NCBI GenBank assembly: GCA_902783515.1 | Contig: CACZRK010000330.1 | Location: 1 to 17,600, forward strand | From: an uncultured Coriobacteriaceae bacterium | GTDB taxonomy: Bacteria > Actinomycetota > Coriobacteriia > Coriobacteriales > UMGS124 | Reading direction: 5' to 3' | Length of the DNA: 17,600 nt | Shown here: piece after piece, positions 15,430 to 17,600 of the stretch | Position numbering within the stretch: position 1 is the stretch's first letter | Layout: the number at the start of each line of letters is the position of its first letter | The notes under the pieces: generated by a model | Databases searched by the model: none | Told to the model about the DNA's origin: nothing | The model's input: the letters and a program-made list of their open reading frames with translations, nothing else | Program-made: the position numbers and the translations under genes

Positions 15430-15999
15430 ATGGACGCAGATGCCCGGAAGTCCTACGTCTCCCCCGTCAAACCTCACGGCCGCCAAGCGGGACGAGCACG
15501 GGGGCGTCCCGCAGCGTCGGTTGGCCGTCTCCCCACAGCGCAGCCACTTCGGCGTGCAGGCGTTCATCTACGTGATCGAGCGCGTCCCCCGCGACGCGAA
15601 GAGCGGCCGTAACCCGCAAGAGTGCCCCACGCGCTGGGTCATCGACGACGCGCACACCTTATGCAGCGACGCGGGCGCGCTCTACCTAAACGACTACAAC
15701 CGCCGCGTGCCCACCCCGACGTCGCGTTCACGCCACCGCTCTCGTCACGCGCACGCGACTTCGCCGACGCCTACCAACCGCTTGCTGGCCGTGACCTCAT
15801 CGAGCCCGCCGAACTAAGGCCCTACCCGCGCTACCACTTTGAGCATGACACCGAGAGCTCCTTCTACTGCTCCGGGAACCTGCACGGCCGCATGCCCCAC
15901 CTGCGCCGTCTGCGCTACTCGTGCCGCAACGCGCTCGCCAGCCTGCTGGAGTCCTACGGCAGCCACGCGCCCTCCGACGGCTGCGCAGCAATGGGCTGA
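15430..15999 (+). pseudogene. Unrecognised coding region interrupted at two C-runs
   Basis: Codon use is strongly coding-like (third positions mostly G or C) through three consecutive segments. ATG 15430 begins MDADARKSYVSP. At the CCCCC run (15461-15465) the coding frame moves by one, continuing SNLTAAKRDEHGG to LYLNDYNRRVP. At the C-rich tract 15710-15717 it moves back, giving HPDVAFTPPLSSRARDF to the TGA at 15999. Corrected, the product would be about 190 residues, hydrophilic, with aromatic-rich YPRYHFEHDTESSFYCSG and no signal peptide or membrane segment. I do not recognise the family. Either this is a decayed gene or the two compensating shifts are homopolymer errors and the gene is intact. 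A good ribosome binding site is not evident, so the true start may differ. Confidence 0.5.
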
Positions 16000-16003
16000 G
16001 GGG

Positions 16004-16056
16004 CGACGGGCGACGCCTGCCCGTCGGCGCGGGCGAGCGCGCATTCCTTGTTTTTT
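16004..16056 (+). terminator. Intrinsic terminator, tandem hairpins plus T-tract
   Basis: CGACGGGC (16004-16011) pairs with GCCCGTCG (16019-16026). It is followed by GCGCG/CGCGC (16027-16031 and 16038-16042) and a TTGTTTTTT tract ending at 16056. It follows the stop of the broken gene at 15999 and insulates the transporter genes downstream. Confidence 0.7.
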
Positions 16057-16076
16057 AGCGCGTCCACACGGGCGAC

Positions 16077-16105
16077 GTTTCGTCCACGTGTCTCCGGGGT
16101 ATGGT
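16077..16105 (+). promoter_or_regulatory. Possible promoter of the ABC transporter operon
   Basis: A TATGGT -10-like box (16100-16105) lies 17 bases after a weak GTTTCG -35, or 16 after TTTCGT. It sits between the terminator at 16056 and the GTG start at 16206, giving a leader of about 95 bases. The match is weak. Confidence 0.25.
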
Positions 16106-16205
16106 AAGGAACCACTTCGCTAGGTTACGCGATCCCGCGCCGGCAGTCGCTCGTGCGGGACGACGCGGCCACGCGGTTCCCATCCCCTGTCATCGGAGGC
16201 CTTAC

Positions 16206-16883
16206 GTGTCAGACAGCGTCCTGCAGCTGCTCATCGACTCGTTCCCCAAGATCATCCTGCCGGGGCTCGCGGTCACGATCCCGCTGACGCTGCTGGCGTT
16301 CGCCGGGGCGCTCGTGATCGCCGTCGTCGTCGCCCTCATCCAGTACGCGCGCGTGCCCGTGCTCTCGCAGGTCGCGCGCGTCTACATCTGGATCATCCGC
16401 GGCACGCCGCTGCTCGTGCAGCTGATGATCGGCTTCTACGGGGTGTCGGCGCTCGGCGGGGGCCCCGTGGACGGGTTCGCGGTCGCCGTGGCCGTCTTCG
16501 CCATCAACGAGGGCGCCTACTGCGCCGAGACGATCCGCGGCGCCATCGAGAGCGTGCCCCGCGGCCAGCTGGAGGCGGGATACTGCGCCGGGCTGAGCTT
16601 CATGCAGGTCATGTGGCACGTCGTGCTCCCCCAGGCGTTCCGCACGGCGTTCCCGGCGCTCGGCAACTCGCTGATCGGGATGATCAAGGACACGTCGCTG
16701 GCGTCCAACATCACCGTGACGGAGATGTTCCTCGCCACGCGCCAGATTGCCGGCAGAACGTACGAGTTCCTGCCGCTCTACCTGGAAGTTGCCGTCATCT
16801 ACCTGCTGTTCTGCACCGTCATCACGTGGCTGCAGCGCGCGGGCGAGCGACGGCTCAACCGCTACGACCGAAAGGTGGCGTAG
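16206..16883 (+). CDS. Polar amino-acid ABC transporter permease (HisM/GlnP type)
   Basis: A 225-residue membrane protein of the His/Glu/Gln/Arg/opine permease family. GTG at 16206 is chosen because GGAGG precedes it by about 6 bases; the frame is open upstream but that stretch is not permease-like. Membrane segments are visible at about 18-45 (LAVTIPLTLLAFAGALVIAV), 60-85, 90-105 and 195-212. Family signatures are IRGTPLLVQL (segment 2), YCAETIRGAIESVPRGQLEA and the EAA loop (EAGYCAGLSFMQVMWHVVLP...NSLIGMIKDTSL) that docks to the ATPase. The ATPase gene follows after 3 bases. No solute-binding protein is seen in the window; it may lie downstream. Amino acid specificity, for example cystine versus glutamine, cannot be read from the sequence. 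Confidence 0.92.
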   Translation: MSDSVLQLLIDSFPKIILPGLAVTIPLTLLAFAGALVIAVVVALIQYARVPVLSQVARVYIWIIRGTPLLVQLMIGFYGVSALGGGPVDGFAVAVAVFAINEGAYCAETIRGAIESVPRGQLEAGYCAGLSFMQVMWHVVLPQAFRTAFPALGNSLIGMIKDTSLASNITVTEMFLATRQIAGRTYEFLPLYLEVAVIYLLFCTVITWLQRAGERRLNRYDRKVA

Positions 16884-16886
16884 GCG

Positions 16887-17600
16887 ATGGCGCTTCTTGA
16901 GGCTCGCGGCGTGCGCAAGTCGTTCGACGACCTGCGCGTGCTGGACGGCGTGGACCTGACCGTGGACCGCGGCGACGTCGTGTCGCTCGTCGGCCCCTCC
17001 GGCTCGGGCAAGACGACGCTGCTGCGCTGCGTCAACTTTCTCGAGCGCGCCGACGCCGGGACGCTCGTCTTTGACGGCGCGCGCCATGACCTGCACGACG
17101 CGCCGCGCCGCGACGTCGCGGCGATTCGCCGGCGCACCGCGTTCGTCTTTCAGGACTACAACCTGTTCGCGAACAAGACTGCGCTGCAGAACGTCACGCT
17201 CGGCCTCACCGTCGCGCGCGGGATACGCAGGGCGCAGGCCGAGGAGCTCGGCATGCGGATGCTGAAGCGCGTGGGCATGGCGGACCGGGCGGGACACTTC
17301 CCCTCGCAGCTCTCGGGCGGCCAGCAGCAGCGCGTCGCGATAGCGCGGGCGCTGGCGACGAGCCCGGACGTCATCTACTTTGACGAGCCGACCTCCGCGC
17401 TGGACCCGCAGCTCACCGGCGAGGTCCTGGACGTCATGCGCTCGCTGGCGCACGATGGCGTGACGATGGTCGTCGTCACCCACGAGATGGCGTTCGCGCG
17501 GGACGTCTCGTCCCGCGTCGTCTTCATGGAGGGCGGGCACGTCGTGGAGCAGGGCACGCCCGCCGAGTTCTTCGACCACCCGCGCGAGGCGCGCACCCGC
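16887..17600 (+). CDS. Polar amino-acid ABC transporter ATPase (GlnQ type), 3' end cut by the window
   Basis: There are 238 codons to the window edge, from ATG 16887, three bases after the permease stop and so part of the same operon. All ABC ATPase motifs are intact: Walker A GPSGSGKTT at about 36-44, the Q-loop VFQDYNLF, the signature LSGGQQQR at about 143-150, Walker B VIYFDEPTSALD, and the switch histidine in VVVTHEM. Full members have about 240-255 residues, so only the last few residues are missing. It would power uptake through the permease at 16206-16883 by ATP hydrolysis at the inner face of the membrane. Substrate unknown; polar amino acid from the family. Confidence 0.94.
   Translation, partial: MALLEARGVRKSFDDLRVLDGVDLTVDRGDVVSLVGPSGSGKTTLLRCVNFLERADAGTLVFDGARHDLHDAPRRDVAAIRRRTAFVFQDYNLFANKTALQNVTLGLTVARGIRRAQAEELGMRMLKRVGMADRAGHFPSQLSGGQQQRVAIARALATSPDVIYFDEPTSALDPQLTGEVLDVMRSLAHDGVTMVVVTHEMAFARDVSSRVVFMEGGHVVEQGTPAEFFDHPREARTR

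Noticed and set aside
1..17600. CRISPR arrays, rRNA, tRNA and phage structural genes.
   Set aside because: No regularly spaced repeats, conserved rRNA segments, tRNA cloverleaf sequences or phage morphogenesis genes were seen on reading either strand.

Overview
The window looks like a chromosomal accessory segment of a high-GC anaerobic actinomycete of the class Coriobacteriia (Eggerthellaceae, Atopobiaceae or Coriobacteriaceae type). This is inferred from gene content: a selenocysteine formate dehydrogenase operon, Tat-exported flavoprotein reductases, and a membrane-bound LuxR regulator beside one of them. No rRNA or tRNA is present to settle the taxon.

Layout. 1-405 is the end of an ISL3-family insertion sequence, with the first 99 codons of its transposase on the minus strand. 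432-1166 is an Abi-family (HEPN-type) gene lying between that ISL3 end and a tiny second ISL3 relic (1209-1387). 1397-7283 is a minus-strand operon for a periplasm-facing respiratory formate dehydrogenase: fdnG (one gene with an in-frame TGA selenocysteine codon and a recognisable SECIS hairpin), fdnH, fdnI and the maturation factor fdhE. 7284-7855 is a control region plus the terminator of the next gene. 7856-10129 encodes a Tat-exported Old Yellow Enzyme/BaiCD-like flavo-iron-sulfur reductase; its usual active-site histidine pair and its NAD(P)-binding glycines are altered. 10418-11029 encodes an XRE regulator with a cysteine-rich, desulfoferrodoxin-like tail. 11335-12780 encodes a multi-span membrane LuxR regulator, and upstream of it 12909-14702 encodes a Tat-exported FAD flavoprotein of the fumarate-reductase superfamily. 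14990-15349 is a dead IS30 transposase, and 15430-15999 an unrecognised coding region broken at two C-runs. 16206-17600 begins a polar amino-acid ABC transporter (permease, then an ATPase cut by the window end).

How it fits together (inference). Formate is oxidised outside the membrane by FdnGH and electrons pass through the FdnI cytochrome b to menaquinone. The two exported flavoproteins are plausible terminal reductases for unidentified organic acceptors, each next to its own regulator. Neither has an obvious quinol-oxidising partner in the window. The most interesting lead is the exported OYE-type enzyme: it sits where NAD(P)H is not available and its NAD(P) motif is degenerate, which suggests an unconventional electron donor.
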